Source of the DNA: Progne subis subis
Lineage: Eukaryota > Chordata > Aves > Passeriformes > Hirundinidae
Assembly: GCA_022316685.1 (NCBI GenBank)
Contig: JAKJHU010000168.1
Coordinates: 434,001 to 498,000, forward strand
Direction of reading: 5' to 3'
DNA length: 64,000 nt
Shown here in pieces: positions 11,488 through 25,100 of the stretch. Numbering within the stretch: position 1 is the stretch's first letter; the number at the start of each line of letters is the position of its first letter. Under the pieces are notes generated by a model. That model saw only the letters and a list, made by a program, of their open reading frames with translations. It was not told the DNA's origin and made no database searches. A program made the position numbers and the translations under genes.

Positions 11488-12984
11488 TATCTCATAAAAC
11501 ATTGGTGGTTTTAAGGCTCTAGAAATCACTATTTACATTTTGGAAGCATTAAGAACCATCATAATAAGCGCGACGTGTTCCTAAGCCAGGTTTTCATTTC
11601 AGTACCTCCTTCCCTCAGACATTATCACTGAAGTAATGATGAAAGTGATTACTACACGTAGAGGCTGTGTTTGATTTCCTCTGTGGTGCTGAGAGTTGTT
11701 CATCTGGGAGCTCGGGTTCCAGTGCTGAGCAGAGGGAGGACACACATGGGAAGTGGGGAGGATGAGATGGTGCCAGTGACACCAGGGAGCTGTGGGGTGG
11801 GAGAAGCAATGCCAAGAGCACCTCTCTGTAAAGGATACTCAATGCAAGAAACTGTCCCCAAACCACCTGCACAAGTCTGGAGAATGTTCACAGCTTTGGT
11901 TGTAGGAAAGGATGAAGCACCATCACCAACATCTCTGGTGGCAGTGGGATGGCAGAGAAGTGTTGGGGTCTGTGGGGTAGGTGCTCTTCAGGCAGGTGCA
12001 GGTTGGAAGCTGAAGAGGAGTGTAGCCCTCCAGAAGGGATCATGAACTCAGTCTCCTCACTTCCAACCCCAAATCCTGGCCAAGGCAGATACCTGGAGAG
12101 TTGAGGAGCAATCTCTTTTACACACAACATAATTAAAGAAGATTCTGGTGCTGGTTGAGGTATCCTGGCAGTGGGGCTGAGCCATTGAAACTGTACAGCA
12201 AACTTATAAAATATTTTCCCTGGAGTTTGGCCAGTGGATTTAATCTGAGCTCCAGGCAGGTGGAGGGGCTTTAATACTTTGGAGTGCAGAGAGAGGAAGG
12301 GAATCCTGGAAAGGCACTTTGGAGAAATGTAGTCATTCAACAAATTCCAGTCTGGGAATGGAGAGCAGCGCTGACCCTGAGCAGCCTGGGAGCAGGGAGA
12401 AGCAGGAATGAGCAGTGGGAAGCAGCAGGGAGCTGGGGATTAGCAGAAGTGGGAATGAATTAGGGGCTGTCTCATGGATGGCAGAGGCTTGCTCTGGACC
12501 TTTGCAGTGATGCAGGAGTTCAGCTGATCTCCTGCCAGTTGGGAACAGCCAAGTCCAGGCTGTTCCTCTGGGCTTTGGAGGGAATGGGACAGGGCCCTGA
12601 GGAGAAGCAGTGCTGGCAGGGATCCAACAGGAGCTCAGGCATGGAGGAGCCATCACCCTGGTTTGCACTGTGGCCTCTGAGCTCCCTGCCCAGGCTAACG
12701 TTGCTGTTTGCTTGGGAAGCTGGAAACCGGTCCCAGTTTGTACCTGGGGCTGAGAGCAGGGTCCCCTGCGGAAGGCCTGGCTGTCCTGCTCTTGCCCCCT
12801 CCCACAGCAGCCTCGGAGGGCAGCACTGCATGATGTGCCTGGAGCTCCTGCTGCAGACCGTGCTTCTGCTGAAGTCTGGATGAACACTGCTCCAAGTCAT
12901 TTTCTTTTTTATTGCTCCTTGGATGAGTGCCCACCCTGGGCTCCTGTGCCCACTGGGACTGGAGGAGCATGGTGGGATATTTGG

Positions 12985-13445
12985 CACACAGAATGGGTCC
13001 AGAGGAGGCCACAAAGATGCTTCCAGGGCTGGGCCCTCTGCTCTGGAGACAGGCTGGGAGAGCTGGGTGTGTTCAACCTAGAGAAGAGGAGGCTTCAGTG
13101 GCACCTCATTTCAGCCTTCCAGTACTTAAAGAAGGTTATTAAAGAGAGGGAGAGTGACTTTTTTACATGGACAGGCAGTGATGGGACAAAGGGGAATGGT
13201 TTTAAAGTTAAAGAGAAGAGATTTTGATTCAGTACTGGGGAGAAGTTCTTTCCTGTGAGGGTGGGGAGGCCCTGGCACAGGGTGCCCAGAGAAGCTGTGG
13301 CTGCCCCTGGATCCCTGGAAGTGTCCAAGGCGGGGACAGGGCTTGGAGCACCCTGGGATAGTGGAAGGTGTCCCTGCCCATGGCAGGGGGTTGGAATGAG
13401 ATGGGCTCTAAGGTCCCTTCCAACCCAAACTGTTCTGGATTCATG
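12985..13445 (+). mobile_element. CR1 LINE 3' end, sense orientation
   Basis: Sense CR1: 'ggtccagaggaggccacaaa', 'gagacaggctgggagagctg', 'gaggccctggcacagggtgc' and the 3' end 'aaggtcccttccaacccaaa'. One of the longer copies in the window. The open frames across it are not genes. Confidence 0.9.
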
Positions 13446-14767
13446 GTTTTTCAGGACACAGATGCCCTGGATGGCACCAGGACCCTTGATAACCAGAATT
13501 AAATATTTTGTCCCAATAAAGGTTTGGACAAGGATTTGGACCACCGAGGAGCAGTCCCTAGAGCCGCAGGGGCAGCAAGAGGAGTTGTTGGGGCTGGCTG
13601 AGCTCATTTCACCCTGCAGTGTGTGCACAGGCCATGGGACAACTGGACCAACCCCAGGCCCTGTGCCTGCCCTTCCTGTACCTGGTATAAAATAAAGCTT
13701 TGGATTTCACCGTTTCTCTGCAGCTTTTAACGTGTTAGGTGAGGTTGCAGTGCAGGCTCTTACTGTGCCAGTTGTCAGAAACTTGCAGGGCTTTTTTCCC
13801 TGATCCCCCAGCATCTTTCTTTACACCAAAGCACGGCTGGATTTTGCTCCCCTGGAATTTCAATTCCGTTCCAGTTAAAAACCTGCCTGGGCCTGATTCC
13901 CTGTCTCCAGCACTGTCACACAAGGACTCAGTCTTTCTGTCGTGCTCCCTGTTGTCCCAGCTGAAGGGCGTGTGTTCTCCTGCGCCGTGCGCTTCCCTCT
14001 AGCACTGAGGGGATTCTGTCCCCATGAAATGCCAGCAGGGCCTGGGGCTCAGCCCCTGTCCCCCTGCAGTGCCTCTGGGCAGCACAAGACTCCTTGCCCA
14101 CCACGGGGTCCCTTTCCTTGCTGCTTTTTCCAGAAGGGGGGAGCAGAGCGGGCACAGCCTTTCCGTGCCTGGGCGCTGGGGCTCCCCAGGCCACTGCTGG
14201 GGACACTGGGATGGCATCTGCCTGCCTTGCTGCTCTGAGCCCAGGGTTGCCTTCCCCTCTGGTGCTGGGAGGATGATGCTGCCAGCTCAGCACTCAGGCT
14301 GGCACAGGAGCCACCTAAGCACCAGCTGCAGTCCTGCCGTGATTGTGGTGCCTGGCATTAATCATGGAAAGGGAGTTGAGCGTAGGAAGATGGGCATTTT
14401 TTAACAAATAACCGAGCCTGCGTTCTCCCCTAAGCAAGAGAGCAAAATGTTTGCTGCAATGAGTCAACACAGAGATGCTTTAGCCATGGAGGTACCGCTC
14501 CCACCCGCAGCAGCCATGGGTCCCAAAGACAGGCGGGTACAAAAGGGAGAGGTGGGGAGAGGTGTTTCCTGAGCTGCTCAACCAGCAATCCCTGCTGGGC
14601 TTTCTCCAACACAGCGGGATCCTTTCTCTCATGCTTTGCTTCAGGCACAAGACTTGATGGGGACTGCACAGAGGTAGCTGGACCTGCACCTCAGAAATTC
14701 TGCTTTGAGGAGCTCAGTGCCACCCCAGCTCCTCATTGCTCCAAGGCCAGGACTGTCTCAGAGGATA

Positions 14768-15010
14768 TGAGAATGGTTTGGGTTGGAAGGAGCTTGAAAA
14801 CTCCAGTCCCACCCCCTGCCATGTCCAGGGACATTTTCCACTATCCCAGGTTGCTCCAAGCCCCATCCTACCTGGCCTTGGACACTGCCAGGGATCCACG
14901 GGCAGCCACAGCTTCTCTGGGCACCCTGTGTCAGGGCCTGCCCACCCTCCCAGGGAACAATTCCTTCCTAGCATTTACTCCAAACGTGCTCTCTGTCAGT
15001 TTAAAGCCAT
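14768..15010 (-). mobile_element. CR1 LINE 3' end
   Basis: 'gaatggtttgggttggaagg', 'cactgccagggatccacggg' and 'gggcctgcccaccctcccag' on the + strand show an antisense CR1 copy. Confidence 0.88.
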
Positions 15011-16707
15011 GAAACACCCTCCTGAGCCTTCATCTTGTGCATGGCAGGAGTCAGCCCTGCAGCTCCAGTTGTCTGCTGGGATTTGTTTGGGTGGGGTTTA
15101 GGTCTGTTAGATCACTGCTTTGGCCTCCCATATGCTGCAGGGATATGAATTGCCCGTGAGATCCTGAAGAGGTTTCAGTTGCCTTCTGAGAGTTTTCTAA
15201 TTCTCTGAGCATTCCTGAAATGTATCTAATCCTGACCCAAAACTGGCTAGAATTTGCTGGGTTCCTCTTCCCAGTTCCTGCCTCCTGGCACGTCTCTCTG
15301 ATAAAAGCAGTTGGCACCACTCTGATTTTTGGTGTGTGGCAGATTTTTATCAATAAACTCAATATAGCTCAAATCTTTTGCAGCATGATATTTTCTCCAG
15401 CCATCAGATCAATTTTGTGACTCATCCCTCCAGGCTCTGCTGTTTTAGTGTCCCCCTTTAAACGTGGACACCTTAATTGCAGGAGTGGCAGTCCCAGCAG
15501 TGCAGTACGTGCAGCTCTCCTGCTCTCCCCCAAGAACTGCATCAGCTTTTTTCATCACAGCATCACATTGGAGCCTTGTGCTGGGCTGCTCACCCGTGGT
15601 GACCCCTGACCCTTTCTGGAGGCTCCCTCTTGTCTGGGATCCAGTCCCTGTTCAAAAATACGGCCTGAAATCCCTCTCCGGAGCTGCGCTATCCCGTGCT
15701 GAGCTGCATTATCGTGTACAGTGTTTGAATGGGCTCGGCATTACCAGGCAGCCCACATTTCCCTCTCTCCTCATCAATATTTACCATTACATCAATCTTC
15801 CTGTCATCCACTAATTTTTTGAGTGAGAGTTTTGTATTTTCATCGTGCTCATCGATGGAAATATCGACTGGCGTGTTCCCCGTGGAGCCTCGCTAACGAT
15901 TCCCCATTGACACCTCCTGTGTGAGACCTGTCAGCCAGCTCTAAATCTATTTAAAGTGCTTGATTGGGGCTGCACAGCCCCATCTTCTGAAACCAGGATG
16001 TCAAGGAGCACTGAGAGCCCTGTCTGCACAGCCAGGATGTGCACAGGGCCTTTTCCTGTGAGTGAGTGTTCATTACAGAGTGACATCAGGCCCATTTGAC
16101 AAGATCTCTTCCACCAAGACACACCGACTGACTTTAATTAGAACTTACATCCTTTAATTATTTCTTAATTTAATTCCAGATGAGCCCTGCCTTCTGGGTC
16201 CTGTATCAGGCTGGCCGTTTGGTTGTTAACTAGTTCACCTTTACTGCCGGGTGGGAATGTTGGAGGGAAGGAGCCTTTTCCATCTGGATCTGGCCGCCTG
16301 GACTTTGCTCAAAACAAGCAGCAGAGCCCAAAAACCTCTCCCCAGTTTTTGGGTATGTGTTGGCTGTGCTGGCTGCTTGGTGCAATTTGGCCACATTCGA
16401 TATACTTGGATGCTAATGATTTAGGAGAGCTTCGTCTCTCCCAGGAATTAGTTTACTCACATTTTTTCCCAAACACAGAATAAATATGGACTATGTTTTC
16501 CTTTTCTGCATCATTTGAGCAGTCCTATAGACTCTGCTTTAAAGTAGCCCCAGTGCTGTTAAAACCAGACCTATTGCTAGCCTTTGTTTGGGTCCCAGTA
16601 GCAGATTTCACATGTCCAGCCATGCATTTCCCCCTTCTTTAGTTTCCCTAATAATTTTCCTGTATATTGTAATATTTCATTTGTATTGACCACTCTATTC
16701 TGTACTC

Positions 16708-16765
16708 CATGGCAGGAGGTTGGAACTAGCTGGAACCCAAACCCTCCCATGATTCCATGATTTTG
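16708..16765 (+). mobile_element. Short CR1 tail
   Basis: 'ccatggcaggaggttggaac' runs, after an internal deletion, into 'acccaaaccctcccatgatt' and 'ccatgatt', the CR1 3' terminus. Confidence 0.6.
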
Positions 16766-17274
16766 CTGCTGGCTCTGTGAGTCTCCCAGCATGCTAACCT
16801 ATTATGTCTTATCAATTGCGAACATGCATTTAAGGCTGAGCTCCTGCTTAGGTACGATGTGCTGTGCCTTGTCCCAGTCCTTGGAGAGAAGGTAAATGTG
16901 TGTTTGTTCAAGCCCCGACTGCTAAAAGATCTGTAATTCCAAAGAAAAACATATAATAGTGTGTACTGTAAGCGTGCAGTGCCCTCCTCCTCACTCCCTG
17001 CCACCCTCCCACGCGGGCACTGCTGATCACGTACGGCAGTGTAGCGCTTCCTGAAGCGTTGAGTGCCTTCAATTTCTGCTCGTGAGAGAAAATTCCCCGT
17101 TCCTCGTCCTCCGTTCTCCACCGCGCTGCCTCACATCATCTCAAGAGCTTTGTCCCTCAGCGCAGCACGAGCAGGGCTCTGATACAGTTTCTTGTAACAG
17201 CCACAGATTAATCCAGGTTTTTATTCAAATACCGTTGTGGTATTTTCTCAGATTGACAGCTGGGCCGCAGCACT

Positions 17275-17425
17275 GGAGAATCACACAAGGGTTTGGGATG
17301 GAAGGGACCCTAAGGGTCATCTAGTTCTACCCCTCTGCCGTGGGCAGGGGCACCTTCCACTATCCCAGGTATCTCCAAGCCCCATTCTTGGAACACTTCC
17401 AGGGATGGGGCAGCCATCCCTGTGG
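17275..17425 (-). mobile_element. CR1 LINE 3' end fragment
   Basis: 'gggtttgggatggaagggac', 'caccttccactatcccaggt' and 'cacttccagggatggggcag' in complement order. Confidence 0.8.
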
Positions 17426-17935
17426 GTCTGTGAGCAGTCAGCTGGGTCTCGCAGAGCTCCTCCAGCTCTTTCTCTGGGAGGGATAATCAGGCAGGATCGG
17501 GCTGTGCTTGGCAGACTGCAGGGAGACATGGAGATAGTGCTAATTTGCTCAGGGAAAAGTGTGACTAAGGGTGTTAAAGGAGGAAACGCGCCGTCTTTCC
17601 TGCATCCTGCACACAAAGCCGTCTGCATGGAGGGTGATCCAAGGATTTCAGCTTTCCTACAAGTTTCTGGCTTTGACAGACACAAGACTTAGGGTAGTGT
17701 GGTGGCTGTACAGGGGGAGGGGATGAGGGTGAGGGTGCTTATTTGTCTCTTCAGGCTTAGGACATCATGTGAAAGGGCATCACGACCAACATCCCATCTA
17801 ATTTATGGGGAAATGAATTCTTATCTCCCCTTGGACTGCACAGGGAGCCTGGGCACAGTGCAGAGCTCTGCCATCAGTGCTGCCACTGATGGCTTCAACA
17901 CACCCTAAATATAGGATGAGCTAATTAGAATCATG

Positions 17936-18128
17936 AAGAATCACGGGATCCCAGAATGGTCTGGGTTGGAAGGGACCTTAAATCCCATCTTGTTCCATCC
18001 CCTGCCACAGGCAGGGACACCTTCCACTGTCCCAGGCTGCTCCAAGCCCTGACCCAACCTGGCCTTGGACACTTCCAGGGATGGGGCGGCCACAGCTTCT
18101 CTGAGCACCCTGTGCCAGGGTCTGGAAC
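17936..18128 (-). mobile_element. CR1 LINE 3' end
   Basis: 'aatggtctgggttggaaggg', 'ccacaggcagggacaccttc' and 'cacagcttctctgagcaccc' on the + strand; about 500 bp from the previous copy in the same orientation. Confidence 0.88.
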
Positions 18129-19114
18129 AATGAATAGTGGTATTTACACCTAAATTAAAGACTTGACTGAATCAAGCTGTGGACAGCCTGGGCAGGCTGA
18201 CTTCAGGCAGACTTTGGAGCATTTTACTGAGTGATTGTGGGAGGTAAGCTCAACCCCCAGCCACAGGAAAACACCACCCTGTCCCACAGTAAATGGAAAT
18301 GTGTCTGGTGCTTTGAGGAAATAGGTTGGAGAAGCAGATGAAAGGAACTCTAGGACCTGAAAATTCCCGTTTTTAGATTTGAAATAGAAAAGCCTTCCCA
18401 GTGAATGCTTCAAGAACACCTCTGGAGCTTACAGTTCTCAAGCAGGGTCTGTCGTAGGTTTTGCTTTGCAGTTTGAGGTAGGAAGGAAAAAGCACCCAGG
18501 GAGAGAAAGCTCAGCTGCACTCATCGTCCCCTCACGTGTCAGAAGTGCTTTGTTTTCCAGAAGTGCTTATTATTCACTGCTTATGCAGTGTCTCAGCTGG
18601 CAGCTGGAACACAGCTCCAGCATGGGGCTGGTCCTGGCGTGGGCTCTGCCATGGAGCTTTTACCTCCTTGTGAGACATCCCACCACCGCCAGCAGTGGTG
18701 CTTGGTGCCTGCCTTTGGCACCACTGCCAGGGGTGGTTGGGTCATCTTTTCCCCACGGTGTTCCTCTTCTGTCTCTCTGCATCCCAGGCCACCATCTGGC
18801 ATATGTGGGGGCTTAGTTTTGCTCGTCCTGAGGTGCTCCCAGCAGCCATGCTCCTGAAGAAGGCACAGCACAAGAGCTGCTGTCTCCAGATGTGTCCAGG
18901 CAGCCCCTCTGCCTTGGGTCCCACTTGTACCAGATCCCATTGTGCAATTTGTCCACTTGACTTTGCCATTTCCATCCCAATTGAATGGTTCTGAGGATGA
19001 GGAATGGTTCTGCTTCTGGGCTTTTATCAGGTTTCTCTGCTCTCTCACCTCCCCTCAGCCGGAGCGTGTTGCTGAAAATGCTGGTGTGAACCAGCAACCA
19101 GACTCAGACTTGCA

Positions 19115-19177
19115 ACCAGTTTCTCACCATCTCAAACTGGTTTCTAGCCATCTCACACTGGTCTCTCACCATCTTGG
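19115..19177 (+). repeat. Tandem repeat, about 21-bp unit, three copies
   Basis: Units 'caaccagtttctcaccatct', 'aaactggtttctagccatct' and 'acactggtctctcaccatct' follow head to tail with a few differences. Confidence 0.85.
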
Positions 19178-22100
19178 CTTTGCTGCTGTAAATCAGTGAC
19201 TTCATGAGCCATGAAGCTGATCTCTGAAGGCTCGGAGGAGGAGCATGGCTGCTTCTGCAGACATTGGCTCTGCTTCACTGAGTGTCCTGTGTCCCCTTTC
19301 TTTGGGATTTTGTTGGCTGGCTGTAGCCTCCAGTGGTGTCCCCAGCAGGGACCACGTGCATCCCAGCAGCGTGACAGATCCCACCTTCTCCCAGAGAAGA
19401 GAGTCAGAGCGTGGTCCTGGGGGATCTCCTGCCCCGCAGGGACACCGGAGGGGGTGTCAGCCACAGCGAATGAGAAACTGTCAATATTTGTACACAAAGG
19501 CCACGCTGAAATCCCTGTCCCAGTCCAGACATCAGAGGTGTCAGTTTTGATTTCCCAAACACAGAGAGAGCCCTTTCAGTCCCAGCCTGCCCAGACACTG
19601 CAGCTTTAATGTCCAAGCACCCGGCGTGTTTCCACTCCTCTCAAATGCATCAATCAGGTCTCGGTGAGGCTCTGAAAGAGCCAGTTTGTTAAACAAACAC
19701 ACTTAGTGTAAAAAGTTTATTCCAGTTAATTGGGACTTCATTGCAATGGAAACAAATTACCCAGCTGTCATCTGCCAAGGCAAACAGCAGCGGGGGAGCG
19801 GGGGTCCTGGCCAGGCCGGAGACAAACAGCCATCTCAGGCAACCTTATTTATGGCCTTTTTATGTATTTCTGTATTTATTTGGACATTCCTGAGCTGGAG
19901 AGCTGGAATTGCTGTTGCTGAGCTGCGTGCCCCAGCACTTGCACAGTGCAGGTTACCTGCCTCTCTGGGCACGGAGCTGGCACTGGCCCTGGTGGGTGCC
20001 ACCATGGGGACCCCCGGTCTGGGGTCTGTGTCCCGTGGTAGATCCCTTCAGGCATGCCCAGGGCTCTTGCTTCACAGCCAGAGCAGAGGTGCTGGATGGG
20101 AATGCCAGGGTGAGCTGCTGGTCCCTGGAGGTTGGGGATGTGAGGGATGTGGGGGTCCCTGCAGGGAGCAGCGGGGAAGGTGGCCACTGGGAACTTTGCT
20201 CCTGTGGTTCCATAGTTCCTTGCCCAGCCCTAGACCTACTACACCCTTGCAGAGGTGCCTTGTGTCGGCATCGACCCCGCGGGCAAGTCCCCAGTGCCAC
20301 TCCAGTCCTGTTCTCCCCTCCTGGCCCAGGGAAGGGCTTTATGGCAGGAGAGCTGGGAACACTGCCTGATGAGGCTCCCATTCATTCCCAGCTCATCTGA
20401 TTTAACCAACACTCTGTCAACACCCTTTTTCCCCTCCTGGAGTTTTTATGAAAGGAGGGAGCGAGGCGCTGGGCTGGGGGAGGCAGGCAGGGAGCAGAGC
20501 TCGGTGAGCCGGAGCCGTGCAGCACCCCGGCAGCCAGGCAGGATGTGACAGATAAAGCCGTGGGATTAGCAGCGTGTATCGTGTCAGGAGAGCAGCATCC
20601 CCTTTCCTGCAGCACTCGTCACCCGAGCTGAGCCGGCCTGGGGGAGGCAAAGGCAGGACATGGAATTACCTCCGCCCCAGCTCCTGTCCCGGCTCCTGGG
20701 TGGCCTGTCCTTGCCTCGTGTCCCTCCAGTTCCACCCTTTGGATCCGGGGCAGCTGTGGCATGGCTGGGGTGGGGACAGACTGAGGATGCTGTCCCAGAC
20801 CATGGATGGGTGCAGCCCCCCATGGCACATCTCTGCTCGGCTGTGGACGTGTCATCCTGTCGTAGGTGGCAGCAAGGAGGGCGGGGATGGCACGAGCATG
20901 GGGGGCTCTCCCAATCCCCCTTGGGATGCATCCTTCCCTGCTGGCCTTGGGGATGGGGAGGACAGGAGCAGCTCTCTGCTCATGTGCTGCGACCTTCCGG
21001 CAGACTGGGAATTCTCTTGTGTGCCTGGTGAGCAAACCCAGCGCTCTTCCACCCTGCTGACTTACCACATGCAGGCCAGATCCTTCTGGTCCTGTGAAGT
21101 CCTAAAATTCACATTCGAATTTCACATTGCAATTGAGTTGCCATCCAGAGCCTTTTATCCACTTCCCAAGAGCGTTTCTGTTACTTCACAGTTGTGAGAT
21201 CATCGTGACCTGCGTTCTGAGGTTTCTGTCTGTGAAGGCACATGTTCAGGGGTGGAAGGCCTGGATTGGGATATGCATCCTTGGAGTGGTCTGGGAGGGG
21301 GAAAATAGCAGAGCCAAACACTGATAGATACAGAGATGAGTCCTAAGATCAGACTGATATTACCAGAGGGATGCAGGAAAGATGGTGACCAGAACTGGAA
21401 AGAACACGAGATTTGACTCCATTTCTGGAGCTTGGAATGGAGTGGAGGAGGGATTGGGGAGTTTGGCTGAAGCACCGTGGTTCCTTGGAGTCAGCTGGCC
21501 CATCTCGAGACACAATCTGAAAACACAAAGGTAAGAAACAACAGGGAAACAATGCCACGCTTTCCTGTATGGCAGCTGGTGTCTGTTGGAGGCAGAGGCA
21601 GCAATGCCCCCTCAGTCCCACATTCCTGTGCCCCCACTCTCTGCAAGATCCTTAGTGGGCAGAGCCAGGGCACGGGGTGCCAGGCATCTCCCTCGTCCAC
21701 CTGGCAACCCTCTATTATTAGGGATTTTAGCTTTCTGTTTCTAGATTGATTTGTTGGTGGTGGTTATTTTAAGCTCCTCCAGTGCCTTGCAGATTCCTCG
21801 AGGGATTCTTTCTTTGCCTCTCCCTCCCACAGGTTTGTTTGTAATGGAGCCGAGTTGATTTGAGCCACAGGCAGGAGGTTCCAGCGCCGGCAGGGGCTGT
21901 GCTGCTGCCCTCAGGGAGCAGATCTCCCTCTGTGGTTTAACTCAGCTTGATGTGTCCATGGGGTGCTTCCCTGTGCTGGGAAGGAGCATCATTCCCCCCT
22001 ACAGCCACCACTGTGGATACTGTGCACTTCCATCTGAAATCACTGCCAGAGCACACTGGGTGTCTCCTTGTCCCCTTGCTCCTCTCAGCACTGCCCTCCC

Positions 22101-25100
22101 CAAGAGTTCTCTCTTTTCACCACCCATGGGGAGAAATTCAGATCAGCATCACTGTACGTGGAAACAAACCCCAGGCTCCTCCTGCAGCTCCACAGCCAGA
22201 CTGGATGGAAATTTTTCAGCATATTTTAAAGCCCAGCACAAAGTAAATCAAAACAAGTTGCGGGTATATTTTGGACTCTGGCAGAGCTGTTGTTATCGCC
22301 TTGCTTCGCCCGCTGGCTGTCCCAGACAAGGGCTCACTTTGAGTGTACCCTTCTGCTGAGCAGGGGGGCAATGTTTTCATTCCTAATTTAGAGCATCTGT
22401 CCCACAGGGATCCAGCCCCATCTCCCACTGAGCCCAGCACAGCCAGGAGCCCGGGGCTCACCTGTCACCACCAGCTCCAGAGCTGCGTTAATGTTCCCTA
22501 GAAAATGTGACTCTCTTTGGACTCAGCTGCTTCTGCTCTCCCCAGGTTGACACTTGGTGGGGCATGTGGTACAGTTTGTGCTCTGTTTTTTCCAGGATTT
22601 TTGTTATTTTGTAGAGCAGAGGGAGTTGTGCTTGTTTTTAACACCTGAAGTATAGCTTGGTACTCAGTATAGGTTTGCTGTTTTTCCTGGGGAGGGGCAG
22701 TCCTGGGAGGTCTCACTCAGGGAGGGCTTTGATGGTGGCATCTCCATCACATCCAGGAAAGTGTTCTTCTGGAGCACTGATCTCAACAGGCTGCCCTTAC
22801 CTGGGAGATCAGCACATGCTGAAGTGTTCCTTGGACTTGCTCCTGTAAAAGCAGTCCCTGCAGTGGCCAAGGAGAAAAAGCCTGAAAACCGCTCAAGTCT
22901 TCAAGCAAACCATTCAAGCAAACCTGAAAGCCACTTGTAAGGCCACAAAGATCATGGTGTGGCAGCTTCTCTTCCTCTCTGTAGATTAACCAGCTCCAAG
23001 GAGGCGTGAGGAGAGAGGACACGAGTGCCACTCGTCCCCACGGAGTCTGCTGAAAGAGAAGACAGGGGTCCGTGCCTGCATGGCGCTCATAGTGCAAAGC
23101 CCTGGTTCAGCTATCACCTGCTTTCCATCAGGATTGGGTGGTGGCTGAAATCATACCCAGAATTAGCAGAGGGCCTTGGGATACCTCTGTGATGAGCCTA
23201 AGGCCAGACTCTGCTTTAATGCAGGAGCAACCTGGTGCTGGAGGTGAAAGTTCTGGAATGTGGACTCAGAATCCACAGTGAACTTTCTTCTTTTTTGGCT
23301 GTTTTCCTTGGGGTTGAATGGCAGATTTTCTAGGGTTGAAGTTGTCATTGAGGTTTTCCTGGTCTTTAATTTTATGATGTTCATTAGCACAGTTCCTGTC
23401 AAAGAACAGCATGTTCCCTCCCTGTGTTTGCTGTCTCCCTGGTTAATAACCCTTTGCTGCTTTGGCACTTCTGGAAAAAGATACAGGAGCTTTGGGGACA
23501 ACTCCTGGTGTAATAGACCGACATCAGCATTGTCAGTCAGGTCTGAAAAGCAGCGTTAATTCAAAGGGAAATGACTGCGGAAGGCCCAGGGTACATGTTG
23601 GGGAGCATTGAGGCCACCAGTCTCAAACCGTAGCAGTGTCTGCATGTTCCTCCAGCTGCTGAGAGGTGCTCTGAGCCCAGATAGTTGCTTTTCCTTTCAG
23701 GAATGGCCCATAGCAGCAGCTTCCTGCTCCTCCCTTCTCTCCCTGAGGTTCTGCTTTGAAGGTGTCCATTCCTGATGCTTGTGGTGCAATGAAAAGGCTC
23801 TGTGAGGGCTGGGCTGGGCAGTGCAGAAGACCTGCAGTGCCAGAGGTGGGTGTAGGAGGCACATGCTGTGCTTTGTCTGGGCTTGGCTGGGAGGTAGTCC
23901 TGGTTTCTGAGCATCTACTCTGCTCCTGAAGCCCCCACCATCTTTCTCAGTTGGGTTTTATCAGCTCTGAGGAACAAAACAAGGGCTCCAAACTGAGGTT
24001 TGAAGTGAGCAGGGACAACCTTTGCCAGACCACAATGCAGACCTGCTGCCTTGGGAGAGGTGGAGCAGGTGCTGGCATTGCACCCCAGATGCCCACGGCC
24101 TGTGGATATTTCCTGGAGTTTGGGAGCCTTGGAACAGGGAGCTAGTTGTGTCCACTGGGTGGTTTCGGTCAATCTGAATTTAATTCCACGGGAGATCAAG
24201 GTTGCTATGTGAATTTGACAGTCAAGGAAAAGGAAGCAAGAGGCACCAGCATGAAGTCCTAAGTCTTGGTAGGTCTTCAGCTTATGTGCCCTGACCTTGC
24301 CATTTCTGGGTGTGTGAAGGCACAGCTGGCCCAGAAACATTCCAGCCACTCTTCTCCAGAGCAGAGGCCTCAGCTCTGCAAAACCAAGATGTCTATCTGT
24401 AGAACCTCCAGGAACTCAGCTCTGGGCTGCAGTGGCCTGAGGACCTGCTGCCTTGTCACACCACAGTGGTGCTGAGGAGTTGAAAGCCCCTGCTCTGTGA
24501 CAGCCTGGATGGAGTGGCAGTGAGGTGTGAAGAGTGCTGTGTCCTGGTGACCTGCCTCCTGTGGTGTACCCACCCCATGGCCAGTGTTTGGCGAGCACCA
24601 ACGTGCAACATGTTCTGCTCTGGAGCGGGAAGAGAGAGCTGGAGACCATCCATGGAATAGCATCCATGCTGCTATTGTCAATGTGGATGCTCCACCTCTT
24701 CTTTGTTCTTCAGGGCTGCACGTTTTCCCCAAGGACGAACTCTCCTGTGGTTTATCTTTGCTCTCCAATTTTGAGAAACCACTTTTGAGACCTTCTGGCT
24801 CCCAGCAGCCAGCAGAGCACATGTTGCTGGGGTTGGTTGTGTCAGCTGGTGCAAAGTCTGACGCTGTGGGTTTGTCCCCATGGTTCTGTGTTGTGGTGTG
24901 TTGGTGGGCAGGTGTTGTCCTGTGTCAGAGACCGTGCACAGCCATGGGCAGTCTCATGCTCTGGCCTGTGAAGCCCAAGTCCACGATACAAAGCAGGTGG
25001 TGAGAGGTCACCTGCCTGGCTCCTATCTCCAGTGCTGGCTTTACCCAAGTTGTGGTCTTTGCTGCAGGATTCCTTGATGGAATTGAAAGTGTGTCCTGCA

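Larger units (their letters stand above)
6979..12984 (+). other. Start of putative 41-kb intron; no gene seen
   Basis: If 6938-6978 is an exon, this is its intron. Apart from the octamer near 7154 and the MARE-like site at 11477, I see only short overlapping open frames, no CR1 tail and no tandem repeat. Confidence 0.45.

Noticed and set aside
15760..15960. Possible ancient CR1-like segment ('gacctgtcagccagctctaa', 'atctatttaaagtgc')
   Set aside because: Resemblance to old CR1/L3-type sequence is from memory only and too weak to place ends or strand.
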